Source: Firmicutes bacterium UBA5493
GTDB lineage: Bacteria > Bacillota > Limnochordia > Darwinibacteriales > Darwinibacteriaceae
Assembly (NCBI GenBank): GCA_002424045.1
Contig: DIPH01000015.1
Span: forward strand, 1 to 37,383
Direction of reading: 5' to 3'
Length of the DNA stretch: 37,383 nt
Shown here: in pieces, positions 1-8,440 of the stretch
Position numbering within the stretch: position 1 is the stretch's first letter
How the letters are laid out: every line of letters begins with the position of its first letter
Program-made: the position numbers and the translations under genes
Notes under the pieces: generated by a model
The model's database searches: none
What the model saw: the letters and a program-made list of their open reading frames with translations, nothing else
Told to the model about the DNA's origin: nothing

Positions 1-63
1 TCCGGAATTGTAACATAGACCCAAGAGCACTAAACTGACACACAGAACAAGAATTCTCAGCAT
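1..63 (-). CDS. N-terminus of a secreted protein, truncated by the left edge
   Basis: On the minus strand an open frame starts with ATG at 63 (in-frame ATGs also at 69 and 72) and runs off the window. The about 21 visible residues begin Met-Leu-Arg and continue as an almost unbroken hydrophobic stretch rich in Leu and Val, ending near Cys-Tyr-Asn-Ser-Gly, as expected for a signal peptide or lipoprotein leader. An AAAAGG ribosome-binding stretch lies about 9 bases before the ATG at 63, which favours that start. Only the leader is visible, so the product cannot be identified. It would follow pcp on the same strand after a gap of about 150 bases. Confidence 0.4.
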   Translation of the reverse strand, partial: MLRILVLCVSLVLLGLCYNSG

Positions 64-72
64 GATCATCAT

Positions 73-113
73 CCTTTTCTGGAAATAACACCATTCCTTT
101 TCTGGATATAACA
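73..113 (-). repeat. Tandem 18-base direct repeat that includes a ribosome binding site
   Basis: Two near-identical 18-mers lie at 73-90 and 96-113, reading TGTTATWTCCAGAAAAGG on the minus strand with one mismatch (W). The copy nearer the start supplies the AAAAGG of the truncated gene at the left edge. The copies are 23 bases apart start to start. It may be a local duplication of the leader or a repeated binding site. The rest of the gap (114-211) holds nothing recognisable. Confidence 0.55.
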
Positions 114-211
114 ACGCGACGAGAAAGATTCATTGTGAATGTTTTCCCTTCTTTACCTGCTTTATCCTTCTTGTTAACGATTGTTAACCAACTTATTACG
201 ATTACAAAGGG

Positions 212-826
212 TCAGTCAATGGGCTGAGCTGCTACAGTAAGTGCCACCCTCAGGGCAGTTGTCACATCCGGCAAACACATAGATGGTGCTCCTCGATGAT
301 TCACCGCCTGTTCTGGTAAGTAGGGTATGTGAATGAATCCCGCCCGAATGGGGAGTTTCCTTTCAGCAATATAGTGGAGAATACCGTACATTGTATGATT
401 GCACACAAATGTCCCTGCGGTGTTGGAGACACTGGCCGGGATCCCCTCTCCCCGGATTTCCTCTACCATGGCCTTAATTGGTAAGGTGGAAAAATAGGCG
501 GCGGGACCACCTTCCACAACTGGCGTGTCTATGGGTTTGTTTTGCTGGTTATCTGGAATTGAAGCATCGTTGATATTCAGTGCTACTCTTTCGATTGAAA
601 TATCAGACCGACCACCGGCCTGGCCCAGAGCGATCACCGAATCAGGCTTGTCTTTCGTTATGGCCAGGATGGCTTCTTGGATAGCTTCATCAAAGACTGT
701 AGGAAGCTGCCTTGTGATCAAAGTGATGCCCTCCAACTTTTCTGCGGACACCTTCTTCACCACTTCCCAAGCAGGGTTGATGGACTCGCCGCCGAAAGGG
801 TCAAAGCCCGTTAAAAGTACTTTCAA
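212..826 (-). CDS. pcp: Pyroglutamyl peptidase I (pyrrolidone-carboxylate peptidase)
   Basis: A cytosolic cysteine peptidase of family C15 that removes N-terminal pyroglutamate from peptides. Its 204 residues are close to the usual family length. The N-terminal LLTGFDPFGG signature is present at residues 4-13. The triad fits the family: Glu79 (in SIERVALN), Cys142 (in AGTFVCNH) and His166 (in GFIHIPYL). The start is a TTG at 826. A GGGAGG lies 8 bases upstream, inside the last codons of the carbamoylase gene, whose stop is at 832-834, so the two genes are probably translationally coupled. Its position at the end of an operon with gamma-glutamyltransferase and a carbamoylase suggests salvage of pyroglutamyl or gamma-glutamyl products. 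The family assignment is firm. Confidence 0.95.
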   Translation of the reverse strand: MKVLLTGFDPFGGESINPAWEVVKKVSAEKLEGITLITRQLPTVFDEAIQEAILAITKDKPDSVIALGQAGGRSDISIERVALNINDASIPDNQQNKPIDTPVVEGGPAAYFSTLPIKAMVEEIRGEGIPASVSNTAGTFVCNHTMYGILHYIAERKLPIRAGFIHIPYLPEQAVNHRGAPSMCLPDVTTALRVALTVAAQPID

Positions 827-831
827 TTAGG

Positions 832-2076
832 TCACCTCCCTGCCAGGTCACTACTTAGCTCAAGGACCGTATGCAACATAAGCTCTATGCCTTTTTCCAA
901 GTCTTCGTAGTCGGTCCACTCGTCAGGGTGATGGCTTAGGCCGTCTTTGCTAGGGACGAAAACCAAACTGGTGGGAGCAACTTTAGCCATGGCCATGGCG
1001 TCATGACCTGCGCCGCTGTTCATCCTTAGGGAACTATATCCTAATCTTTGACATACACTCTCCATGAGACGTATAAGCGCTTCGGACATATTCACGGGTG
1101 GAATATAAAGGCCATTGCTAATCATGATCTCCACATCCGCTTTCTCTTTGATGACTTCTACCTCTTTCACGAGTCTAGCGTATGCCTCTTTCATATTTTC
1201 TTCCTTCGTCGACCTGACATCTATCGACAGGTGAGCATGGCCAGGGATCACATTAGGTGCATTGGGAGACAGACTTAGTTGTCCAACCGTACCCACAGTT
1301 CTATCTCCTATGTCCTTCACAATCCTATTTACAGCCAAAATGACCTCTGATGCAGCAATCAAAGCATCGTTTCGATTGTCCATGGGAGTGGTGCCAGCAT
1401 GTCCCGATTTCCCCTTGAAAACGACCTCGTATTTGTCGAGCCCAACAATGGTTTCCACCAAGCCCAAGTCTTGGCCAGTATTCTCTAAGATAGGGCCTTG
1501 CTCTATATGGCGTTCTAAAAAGGCTTTTATTGAACCGACGGGCCTTTTGGCACTCTCTAAGTCTGGAGTAACCCCAAAGATTTCCATGGCTTCTCTTAAG
1601 GTAATGCCGTCTTGATCCTTGGCTCTATCTAATTCTTCTTCCTTCATCAATCCAGCCATAACCCTAGAATTTGAGATGCCTGTGCCAAACCGTACCCCTT
1701 CTTCATCATTCATGGCGACGATTTCTACGGGATGATAATTCTCAATTTGGCTTTCTTTAAAAACCCTCACGACTTCGAGAGCTGCGGCCAAACCGGCTAC
1801 TCCATCAAACAGTCCACCATTTGTCACAGAATCATAATGGGAGCCCAGCATAATGACTGGGGCATTCGGGTTGGTCCCTTCTTTTCTACCAAATAGATTA
1901 CCATACCCGTCTTCCCACACCCCAAGGGCAAGCTCGTTCATCTGCTTTTTTATGTACTCCCTAGCCATTCTATCTTCCTCGGTAAAGGCAAGCCGTGTTA
2001 CGCCGCTTCCTGGAGTAGAATTGAAGGCAGATAATGCTTCGATGTCTTGGATTACTCTACTCAGATTGCTTTTCAT
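832..2076 (-). CDS. M20-family amidase: N-carbamoyl-L-amino-acid hydrolase / allantoate amidohydrolase-like
   Basis: A metal-dependent amidase of the M20 hydantoinase/carbamoylase branch. It probably cleaves an N-carbamoyl amino acid to the free amino acid, CO2 and ammonia. The 414 residues match the family. The metal site is visible as GSHYDSV (His80, Asp82), GGLFDGVAG (Asp91) and NDEEGVRF (Glu125/Glu126), then HIEQGP, the lid-domain RSGHAGTTPM-like segment (seen as KSGHAGTTPM) and a late SGAGHDAMAM. These are hallmarks of the carbamoylase/allantoate branch rather than of M20 dipeptidases. GGAGG lies 4 bases before the ATG. No allantoin genes are nearby. With DUF917, Pcp and GGT around it, an N-carbamoyl-glutamate or hydantoin-derived substrate is plausible, but this is inference. 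Confidence 0.88.
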   Translation of the reverse strand: MKSNLSRVIQDIEALSAFNSTPGSGVTRLAFTEEDRMAREYIKKQMNELALGVWEDGYGNLFGRKEGTNPNAPVIMLGSHYDSVTNGGLFDGVAGLAAALEVVRVFKESQIENYHPVEIVAMNDEEGVRFGTGISNSRVMAGLMKEEELDRAKDQDGITLREAMEIFGVTPDLESAKRPVGSIKAFLERHIEQGPILENTGQDLGLVETIVGLDKYEVVFKGKSGHAGTTPMDNRNDALIAASEVILAVNRIVKDIGDRTVGTVGQLSLSPNAPNVIPGHAHLSIDVRSTKEENMKEAYARLVKEVEVIKEKADVEIMISNGLYIPPVNMSEALIRLMESVCQRLGYSSLRMNSGAGHDAMAMAKVAPTSLVFVPSKDGLSHHPDEWTDYEDLEKGIELMLHTVLELSSDLAGR

Positions 2077-2153
2077 AGTACCTCCAATCTGGTCCTATCT
2101 ACAGATTCTAGTCGTCATCATTCTTCACCCAACTCGATAAACCCTTTCCCAAT

Positions 2154-2207
2154 ACACAACAGAGGCCAATAGCGCACCATACAAATCACTATTAGCCTCT
2201 GTTGTGT
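2154..2207 (-). terminator. Long inverted repeat, possible attenuator/terminator
   Basis: The left arm at 2154-2172 (ACACAACAGAGGCCAATAG) pairs with the right arm at 2189-2207 over 19 bases with one mismatch and a 16-base loop. It sits in the 146-base gap between the AroM-like gene and the carbamoylase. On the minus strand the stem is not followed by a clear T run, so it may be a leaky terminator, an RNA-processing or stability hairpin, or a protein site rather than a strong terminator. Confidence 0.55.
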
Positions 2208-2222
2208 TTGATTTCCATGCGA

Positions 2223-2924
2223 TTACAGTAACTCCGCAACAGCCATGGCCGTGACTGAACGAGCCAAGGCAACCGGAGGACCTCCTATTTGGGATACACT
2301 TTGCTTAGCAGCAAATGTATAACCCATACAATCCAAAGCGATTAAGCTGCAATCCGAAAGTTCCTTGGCAGCCAATGCTATTGGCTCTATCCCTTCATAC
2401 GGTGATGCCGCACGCACTTTTAACCTGATTTTTTCGGTGCTCGGACCACCAGTTTCCTGCCAAAGCAAAAGGCGCTGCTCGATTTGACTTTCATCAGGAA
2501 CGATCACGCCGATTGTGCCCTCTGCAAGGACTGAAAAGCAATAGCTTAGGAACACCCTATCAGGGGAGACGAGTGGAACAGAAGTATGTAGATTAGCAAA
2601 TGAACCCGTGCAGAGCAAGACTACTAAGTCTGCTATAGATGCAGCCCTATCTACCGCTTTCTGCATATAAGGCTCTAGTCGGTTTTCGGAGACCTTCACG
2701 GTCTCTCCAGATTGCAGCCGGGTGACTAACACTTCTTCATGATCCACAGGCCGAAGCCAATCGATCTCTTTCCTGTCTAGATTATCCAACGCTCCCGATT
2801 GCCTGAACCGTAGAGCGGTTCGACCCGGGTGGAGACTTCGGACAATCTGCACCATTTCATCCACCATATCACGCCTAGGGGACTGTCCTATGGTCACAAA
2901 TGCGACATCTCTTTTAGTTTCCAT
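2223..2924 (-). CDS. AroM family protein
   Basis: A protein of 233 residues resembling the AroM family, whose biochemical role is not established. The N-terminal VTIGQSPRRDMVDEM (residues 11-25) is the family's most recognisable signature, and the length is close to that of E. coli AroM. It looks cytosolic, with alternating strands and helices, a conserved-looking VVLLCTGSF and a C-terminal GGPPVALARS. In E. coli AroM lies near shikimate genes, but here it is in an operon of amidases and a transporter, so an aromatic-amino-acid role is unlikely. The ATG at 2924 is 2 bases after the TAG of the M14-type gene, which indicates coupling. A long hairpin lies downstream. The family call is fairly secure; function is unknown. 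Confidence 0.8.
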   Translation of the reverse strand: METKRDVAFVTIGQSPRRDMVDEMVQIVRSLHPGRTALRFRQSGALDNLDRKEIDWLRPVDHEEVLVTRLQSGETVKVSENRLEPYMQKAVDRAASIADLVVLLCTGSFANLHTSVPLVSPDRVFLSYCFSVLAEGTIGVIVPDESQIEQRLLLWQETGGPSTEKIRLKVRAASPYEGIEPIALAAKELSDCSLIALDCMGYTFAAKQSVSQIGGPPVALARSVTAMAVAELL

Positions 2925-2926
2925 TG

Positions 2927-4108
2927 CTACAATGCTTCCTGCGAGAAGTCGCTTGGATTTTTCAAGAACTGGCCCAACCCATGTTCCTTCAGCTCCGCGT
3001 GTTTTGGGACGCCTTCCACCTCGATGGCCGAGTCAGGATACATCATGGACATGATGCTAAGAATCTGTTGCATTCCAGACGAATGGCGTCCTACACGCTC
3101 CTCAATGGGTACTCCATTTTCATCATAGGGAATCGTTACCATGCCACGCTCGGCAGCCATCAGTAAAAACTCATCCTTCCCGGTTACAACTAGCTCTTCT
3201 GTAGCCTTGCCACGTACATAGTCCATGATAGGGTTCGCTGTTTCCATGAGGATTACTTTCGCTTGCGTATGATCACCGACCTCCCTATGGGTTAATCCCC
3301 TCAATCCTTCGGGGGAAGCCTCAACTCCGATATAGACTCCTTCCTCAAAGTCCATGGTCATCGCGGCCATACCGGCAATATCCATAGCATTTGCGTGGGA
3401 TACCATCACATTTACAACAGGGTACATAGCAGATGCTTCATGCATATCTACAACTAAGTCACAATCCTCTTCGATGATCAGCTGGGTGATGGCATAGGCC
3501 ACTTGTTCTGTGTACAAACCATCAGGTCTTCCTGGGAAAGCCCTATTGAGGTTACGTACCTCGGAGCCACTCAAGATCTGCCCCGACGGATAATGGGCAT
3601 AAGCATCTGGATCAGGCCATTGCAAAACTGGATTGGTTAGCCTGTCTCCTAGACGGAACCATCTCTTTCCCCAACCTGTCTCGATATAAAAGACCGGAAC
3701 AAATGCGTCTTCAGCCGGCTGTGTGGCAAATGCACTGTTATTGGAATGTGGAATAATGATCAATCGTCCTTGATTGACTTGAGCGGTCTCGATGAACAGC
3801 ACCGATGTTAACATGCCTGCCACTTCAGTTGCATGTATACCGCCAAGCATTAGGGCTGTACCACCTGGCGTTCCACTATCTAGAAAATATACATCTGTAT
3901 CGCCAGGTGTACCTGCAATTCCTGGATGGTAATGAGAGAGTCTTTTCACCTCTCTTACGGATGGTCCCTTCACGATTGGTTCCACTTCATAGGAACTCAT
4001 TATAAGTTTGCTTGCGGCAAACGTAAATACCAGTGTTGTGATTAATACTATAGTAGCTTTCGTGTAGCGCCTTCTTCTATCAACTTCCTTGTCAACCACG
4101 TATCTCAC
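2927..4108 (-). CDS. Membrane-anchored succinylglutamate desuccinylase/aspartoacylase-like (M14-type) zinc deacylase
   Basis: A 393-residue protein with a single N-terminal membrane anchor (about residues 17-36, after an Arg-rich RRRRY stretch), which puts the catalytic domain outside the cell. The zinc site of the M14/aspartoacylase superfamily is visible: GGIHATE (His92, Glu95), RNLNRAFPG (residues 185-193, the Arg-Asn-Arg substrate site) and VVDMHEA (His223). The family removes acyl groups from amino acids or cleaves a C-terminal or gamma-linked residue. GTG at 4108 starts the gene 5 bases after the TAA of the small membrane protein. Next to a secreted GGT it could act on acylated or gamma-linked glutamate, but the substrate is inferred only from neighbours. 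Confidence 0.8.
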   Translation of the reverse strand: MRYVVDKEVDRRRRYTKATIVLITTLVFTFAASKLIMSSYEVEPIVKGPSVREVKRLSHYHPGIAGTPGDTDVYFLDSGTPGGTALMLGGIHATEVAGMLTSVLFIETAQVNQGRLIIIPHSNNSAFATQPAEDAFVPVFYIETGWGKRWFRLGDRLTNPVLQWPDPDAYAHYPSGQILSGSEVRNLNRAFPGRPDGLYTEQVAYAITQLIIEEDCDLVVDMHEASAMYPVVNVMVSHANAMDIAGMAAMTMDFEEGVYIGVEASPEGLRGLTHREVGDHTQAKVILMETANPIMDYVRGKATEELVVTGKDEFLLMAAERGMVTIPYDENGVPIEERVGRHSSGMQQILSIMSMMYPDSAIEVEGVPKHAELKEHGLGQFLKNPSDFSQEAL

Positions 4109-4113
4109 CTACC

Positions 4114-4269
4114 TTAGCGTATCTGAAATGTTCTCAAAAGAAACGGTACAAGCGCTATTCCACATGTAATCTGTTCATAGACATCGTCGGACTTATACAG
4201 TTTATAGATCAAACCGATGCACATCAGCCCACATAGGATTGAATAAGCAATGGAGATAAAGGTACTCAT
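4114..4269 (-). CDS. 51-residue small membrane protein next to the DctM-like permease
   Basis: A 51-codon gene beginning MSTFISIAYS and ending RTFQIR. Two hydrophobic stretches (about residues 4-22 and 34-48), separated by a charged YKLYKSDDVYEQ loop, predict a two-helix hairpin. A textbook TAAGGAGG site lies 8 bases before the ATG at 4269 and overlaps the stop of the permease gene (4284-4286), which ties the two together. A longer frame open to 4518 exists, but its first 83 codons lie antisense-like inside the permease gene in another frame and look spurious. It may be a small subunit or stabiliser of the permease. No homologous family is recognised. Confidence 0.7.
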   Translation of the reverse strand: MSTFISIAYSILCGLMCIGLIYKLYKSDDVYEQITCGIALVPFLLRTFQIR

Positions 4270-4283
4270 GTTTGGTCGCCTCC

Positions 4284-5561
4284 TTACAGCAAGAACGTCA
4301 GACTGTCTGCAAAGTACACTGATAGAATCCCTGCCAAGTTCATCAGAACCATGGCCCATCCGGATCTCTTGATAAAAGCTGAATACTCTCCCTCGAAGCC
4401 AACTGACGACACAGCGAATTTGCCAACAAGGGCTGTAGGTGGGATCATTGCACCGAGAGATATACACAAGGTGAGACCACAAATGGCGACAACAGGATTG
4501 GCTCCTAAAGAGGCCCACATATAAGGAAGGCCGAAAACTGCAGCAGCCCCAAAGGCTAGAAATGTTCCGGCAAAGGGAAGGATGGCAAAAAGTCCAACAT
4601 ACAGAAGGAAGGCTGGTAAAATTAGGACTGTCGTCACAAATAACCCCTTCACTCCCGTGAGACTCATCATGTTCACTAGAATTCCAACAGCAATCATGAT
4701 GCCGATAATGGAAATCAGGCTATCAAAGGAGTTGGTGAACGACTTCCACAAATTTACACGCGCTCCGCACAGATAGGCGATGCCAATACCAATTACAAAG
4801 ATCAGAGGCATCCCAAAGTTTGGCATTGAATGAGGGAACACCCTCACAGCAACCATAAAAGCGATCACCACCGCAATCGGTGCATAGACAGCAGCCCTCT
4901 TGGCTTCTTCGGGCACCTCCGGAATGCCCTTGAGAATCTTCTCAAGCGCCAAGGGTCCTTTGATCCAACGCACGCCATAAGCTAGCACTATGAAAATGGT
5001 CGGAATTAACGTGAAGATGGCCAACGGTTTATCAAAACCAGAATATGGCAAGTTGATTCCTGCTGCCATTACCATTGCATAAACATTAACCGGTGGAGCG
5101 ATGAGACTCAAGACTCCACATAAAGCCACAAATGCAGCCACATCCACTGAGGGGATTCCCATTCCTAGTAAAACGGGGCCAACGATTCCCCCGGTTGCCA
5201 AGACCGCCACTGTTCCCGAGCCTGTAATAGCCCCTGGAAACATGACTACCATAGCCAACATAAGCAGGAGAAGGAATGGAACCTTGTAGAACATTTTTGT
5301 TATGTCCCTCACTAGGATATTCAAACCGCCACTTTCTTTTAGGACATCCATAAATATGGCTGCACTAACAACGATCAATAAGAATGATATATATGCAGTA
5401 GAACCCTCTGCCAAACGCCTAATTGGGACTCCAAATCCCGCGGTGACAGCTCCCGCAATCGCGCCAAATGTCATGGCCAAGGTTGTTGGCATCTTGAAAA
5501 ATCTCATACAGACTATAAAGATTGCGACCATAACGACAAATACCAATAGGGCATTAGCCAC
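4284..5561 (-). CDS. TRAP transporter large permease (DctM)-like protein
   Basis: A polytopic membrane protein of 425 residues with about 11-12 hydrophobic segments, resembling the DctM large subunit of TRAP transporters in the ion-transporter superfamily. The two internal half-repeats each carry the pore-loop signature: GVLSLIAPPVNVYAM in the first half and SLGAMIPPTALVGK near the C-terminus. GSGTVAVLATGGIVGPVLLGMGIP is a typical preceding helix. The start is GTG at 5561 behind an AGGGGGG site. No DctP binding protein or ordinary DctQ small subunit is in the window; only the 51-residue protein follows. It likely imports an organic anion by cation symport, here plausibly glutamate-derived. 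The substrate is inferred. Confidence 0.8.
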   Translation of the reverse strand: MANALLVFVVMVAIFIVCMRFFKMPTTLAMTFGAIAGAVTAGFGVPIRRLAEGSTAYISFLLIVVSAAIFMDVLKESGGLNILVRDITKMFYKVPFLLLLMLAMVVMFPGAITGSGTVAVLATGGIVGPVLLGMGIPSVDVAAFVALCGVLSLIAPPVNVYAMVMAAGINLPYSGFDKPLAIFTLIPTIFIVLAYGVRWIKGPLALEKILKGIPEVPEEAKRAAVYAPIAVVIAFMVAVRVFPHSMPNFGMPLIFVIGIGIAYLCGARVNLWKSFTNSFDSLISIIGIMIAVGILVNMMSLTGVKGLFVTTVLILPAFLLYVGLFAILPFAGTFLAFGAAAVFGLPYMWASLGANPVVAICGLTLCISLGAMIPPTALVGKFAVSSVGFEGEYSAFIKRSGWAMVLMNLAGILSVYFADSLTFLL

Positions 5562-5598
5562 TCTATCCCCCCTAATCTCAGTTACAGAATGTATTGAT

Positions 5599-5626
5599 TG
5601 CGCAGGGATAAACGCATCCCTGCGCA
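5599..5626 (-). terminator. Hairpin between ggt and the DctM-like gene
   Basis: TGCGCAGGGAT at 5599-5609 pairs perfectly with ATCCCTGCGCA at 5616-5626 around a 6-base loop. It lies 13 bases beyond the ggt stop on the minus strand. No T run follows, so partial termination or mRNA protection that lowers expression of the downstream permease relative to GGT is more likely than full termination. Confidence 0.65.
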
Positions 5627-5639
5627 GTTCACTACTTTC

Positions 5640-7295
5640 TTACCATCCAACTACATATCCATCACGACGTGGGTCTGCACCGCCCATTAACACACCTTTG
5701 TCAAAGTCGATTACGACGCCTTGCGCCCCACCAACAGACATGGTCCAATCGGAGAACATCCGGATATTATGGCCGCGCTCTGCAAGAGCATTTATGATGT
5801 CTTCGCTGACTCTTGACTCTAATCTCAAGTCATTACCACCGAAGTTGTAGGTCCTATATCTTGGAGCTTCAATAGCTGTTTGAACGTCCATATCGAAGTC
5901 AAGAATATGTACAACGAGTTGGAACATGGTCTGCCAAATGGCATCGCCACCTGGGGAACCAATATTCAAGACAGGTTTGCCATCTCTAATTACGATCACA
6001 GGAGCAATGTTGTTCATAGGACGTTTATGGGGTTCGAGCATATTCACGTGACCATCAACGAACTCCATCCAACCGCCGCCGTTGTTGAGAAATACGCCGG
6101 TGTTACCTACAATGACGCCTGTACCGAAGCTACTTCCCGTACTGGTGGTGTAGGCAACCATGTTCCCATTGCCATCCACAACAGAAATGTGGGTTGTGTT
6201 TTCATACATGTCCGCATTTCCACTACCTACTTGATCCATAGCGTTTGCCATATCAATACGATCCCGTTGTTCTGTAGCATATGCTTTTGATACTAAAGCC
6301 TGTTCAGGAATGTCCACAAAATTCGGGTCAGCAATATATCTATCGCGGTCTGCACCGGCTAGCTTCGTGGCTTCAGCCATGAGATGCCACAGATCTGTGG
6401 ACTCCATTGCAGTAAGGTCATATTCCTCTACGATATTTAGTTGTTCCAGTACTAATGCACCGCAGAACTCTCCACCTGGAGTATAGACATCATAGCCTCT
6501 GTAGGTACTATGAAGTGGTACTCCCCATTCAACGTCGTAATTCTCCAAATCCTCTTTGGTCAAGAGGGCTCCATTTTCTTCCCAAAAGCGGGCCATTTCA
6601 TCAGCAATTTCGCCTTTATAGAACACATCGATCCCTTCTTCAGCAACCGATCTCATCGTTTTGGCCAAATCTGTTTGGACGAGCATGTCGCCTGGTTCAG
6701 GCACCATGCCATTTGGCAAGAAAACTGCGGCTGATGTTGGATAGATAGAGAGCAAGCTGGCGTTGCTTGCGATTGCATCGGAGAGCCTTTTGGTGATAGG
6801 AAATCCCTTTTCAGCGTATTCAATGGCAGGAGCTAGTACTTGGGATAATGTCATGGTACCAGAGGCCTTGAGGGCTTCGTCCCATGCTTTAAATGCTGCT
6901 GGTACCATACCAGCAATATAGCCGCGCTGGGCAGTCTCTCTAGTTAAAACATCCACCGTGGCGGCAGCCGGGTTTGGTGCGTTAGCATTGATTACACGGA
7001 TATCCTCTGCATCTACATCGTAAATCATCATGACACCGCCAGCAGCTACGCTGGAGAAATCAAGTTCTACTACCCCCAAAACTGCGGCTGCAGCTACTGT
7101 TGCATCTACCGCGTTTCCTCCCTGAATCAGAATTTGAAGACCCGCTTGCGAGGCTAAAGGATGTGCTGTTGCCACTATTCCGTTGCTACTTGTTACGACT
7201 GGTCTAGTGGCGGCGAACGACTGTGTAACGATTCCCATCGTTAAAACGATGGCCAGTATAACAACAATAAGGGATGTTATGCGATTCTTTGTCAC
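5640..7295 (-). CDS. ggt: Secreted gamma-glutamyltransferase
   Basis: An N-terminal-nucleophile hydrolase that cleaves or transfers gamma-glutamyl groups and matures by self-cleavage into large and small subunits. The 551 residues fit the family. A signal peptide is clear (residues 1-29, ending SFA-A). The self-cleavage and catalytic site is ENTTHISVVDGNG, with Thr367 as the nucleophile of the small subunit. Downstream GGG and SPGGDAIWQT segments are consistent with the substrate pocket. The start is GTG at 7295, with GAGGAGG 8 bases upstream formed by the last codons and stop of the DUF917 gene. Because pgsBC lie nearby, it could act as a CapD/PgsD-like poly-gamma-glutamate depolymerase or ligase rather than a glutathione enzyme. 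That is inference. Confidence 0.95.
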   Translation of the reverse strand: MTKNRITSLIVVILAIVLTMGIVTQSFAATRPVVTSSNGIVATAHPLASQAGLQILIQGGNAVDATVAAAAVLGVVELDFSSVAAGGVMMIYDVDAEDIRVINANAPNPAAATVDVLTRETAQRGYIAGMVPAAFKAWDEALKASGTMTLSQVLAPAIEYAEKGFPITKRLSDAIASNASLLSIYPTSAAVFLPNGMVPEPGDMLVQTDLAKTMRSVAEEGIDVFYKGEIADEMARFWEENGALLTKEDLENYDVEWGVPLHSTYRGYDVYTPGGEFCGALVLEQLNIVEEYDLTAMESTDLWHLMAEATKLAGADRDRYIADPNFVDIPEQALVSKAYATEQRDRIDMANAMDQVGSGNADMYENTTHISVVDGNGNMVAYTTSTGSSFGTGVIVGNTGVFLNNGGGWMEFVDGHVNMLEPHKRPMNNIAPVIVIRDGKPVLNIGSPGGDAIWQTMFQLVVHILDFDMDVQTAIEAPRYRTYNFGGNDLRLESRVSEDIINALAERGHNIRMFSDWTMSVGGAQGVVIDFDKGVLMGGADPRRDGYVVGW

Positions 7296-7300
7296 GTTTC

Positions 7301-8413
7301 TTACCTCCTCGAAGTATCAAACACATAGTCAACAATTGTCTCACCTAGAACGCTTTCCACCTTTTCCAACAAGTCTTTTCTGTGCATTGTTGAACTCAGT
7401 TTCAGGCCAGCTTTAGGCACAACGAGAACAACGATTCTTTGGCCCTTCTGTATTTCAGCTGTTGTTAACGGTTCACCAGACTCATAATCCAACGTAGCAA
7501 TCAAATCCGGGAAAGTTGCAACGCGTTCTTGTGTGTTGTTATTGGTCTTCTTATCAGCAGTCATGTACTCATTCCAAAAGGTCATTCTTAGGGAATTTTC
7601 AGAGTCCTTGACAACGACCTCTCCTACATCGAATCCACCGTCAGTATCAAGACGCACCTTTTCCACGGTACCCACGAAGGCAATGTGGCCACCAAGAAGG
7701 CCCGCACACTCTTCTGCAACTTTGGTTCCTCCAACCGCCATGTTGTCTACGATGACTTGTCCTACTTGAATAGCCTGGCAGATGGCGCCTGGAGCCCCAT
7801 GTTGCTGTACATAGGACGCCTCAACGGGGTTACGAGCAACCGCAACAAATCCACCTGCCCCAATTGATGCTTGCCGAATTAGACCCGATGCTACATTCAG
7901 AGTGCTCCTTACCACACCCTCTGCGTAGGGATGAGAACCCCCACCACCCGCAAAGGATTGAACGGACACATAATTCTCCAGACAGTCTAATCCCATGGAT
8001 CCCATGGCACCGGTTGGATGGGCGCGACCATTGCATGGGGCATCCACTACGGGGATACCTGTAATGGCGGACTGAAACCATCCATTTATGGTGGCAACTG
8101 CACCGTTTTCGTTAGTTATAAGCCCGGCGATATCAAACTTGAGTTCCTCCATCAAAAGCTCTACGGAGCGAGAGTAATGAATAGGCTTAACAAATGACCC
8201 TGGAGAGGCTGGAGAGCCGACGAGTGCTACAGTTAGTAACCTGTCATCACTATTCAATGAACCTATGCTAGCAATTTTCGGTTGCCCTACTTGAACAGCA
8301 AGTCCTCCAAGGGCAAATCCTTGGACCTTCGAACCTCCTCCGCCGCCTCCTAAGAGGCATCCTCCTAGAACCGCAGCCTTAGCCGTGCTCATATCACAAC
8401 GAATTTCTGTCAT
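7301..8413 (-). CDS. DUF917 family protein (S-methyl-thiohydantoin desulfurase-like domain)
   Basis: A cytosolic protein of about 370 residues of the DUF917 family, which is often encoded next to hydantoinase-type genes. The N-terminal glycine-rich GGCLLGGGGGGSKVQG segment, the DAPCNGRAHPTGAMGSMGL stretch and the central VGGTKVAEECAGLLGGH segment are characteristic. ATG at 8413 is preferred over an upstream in-frame TTG at 8419, because GGGGAG sits 7 bases before the ATG and only one base before the TTG. Its 3' end carries the ribosome binding site of ggt. Pairing with an M20 carbamoylase fits opening of hydantoin or thiohydantoin rings, possibly cyclised glutamyl derivatives. Family call secure, function uncertain. 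Confidence 0.88.
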   Translation of the reverse strand: MTEIRCDMSTAKAAVLGGCLLGGGGGGSKVQGFALGGLAVQVGQPKIASIGSLNSDDRLLTVALVGSPASPGSFVKPIHYSRSVELLMEELKFDIAGLITNENGAVATINGWFQSAITGIPVVDAPCNGRAHPTGAMGSMGLDCLENYVSVQSFAGGGGSHPYAEGVVRSTLNVASGLIRQASIGAGGFVAVARNPVEASYVQQHGAPGAICQAIQVGQVIVDNMAVGGTKVAEECAGLLGGHIAFVGTVEKVRLDTDGGFDVGEVVVKDSENSLRMTFWNEYMTADKKTNNNTQERVATFPDLIATLDYESGEPLTTAEIQKGQRIVVLVVPKAGLKLSSTMHRKDLLEKVESVLGETIVDYVFDTSRR

Positions 8414-8440
8414 CCACAATCTCCCCTGTCTACAAGACTT

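Noticed and set aside
4114..4518. A 134-codon minus-strand frame covering the small membrane protein
   Set aside because: Its first 83 codons overlap the DctM-like gene in another frame and look random (Cys-, Arg- and Trp-rich); only the last 51 codons have a ribosome binding site and membrane-protein composition.
5302..5850. A 182-codon plus-strand frame, the longest antisense open frame
   Set aside because: It lies opposite the DctM-like and ggt genes, has no ribosome binding site and has low-complexity Thr/Ala/Ile composition typical of an antisense shadow.
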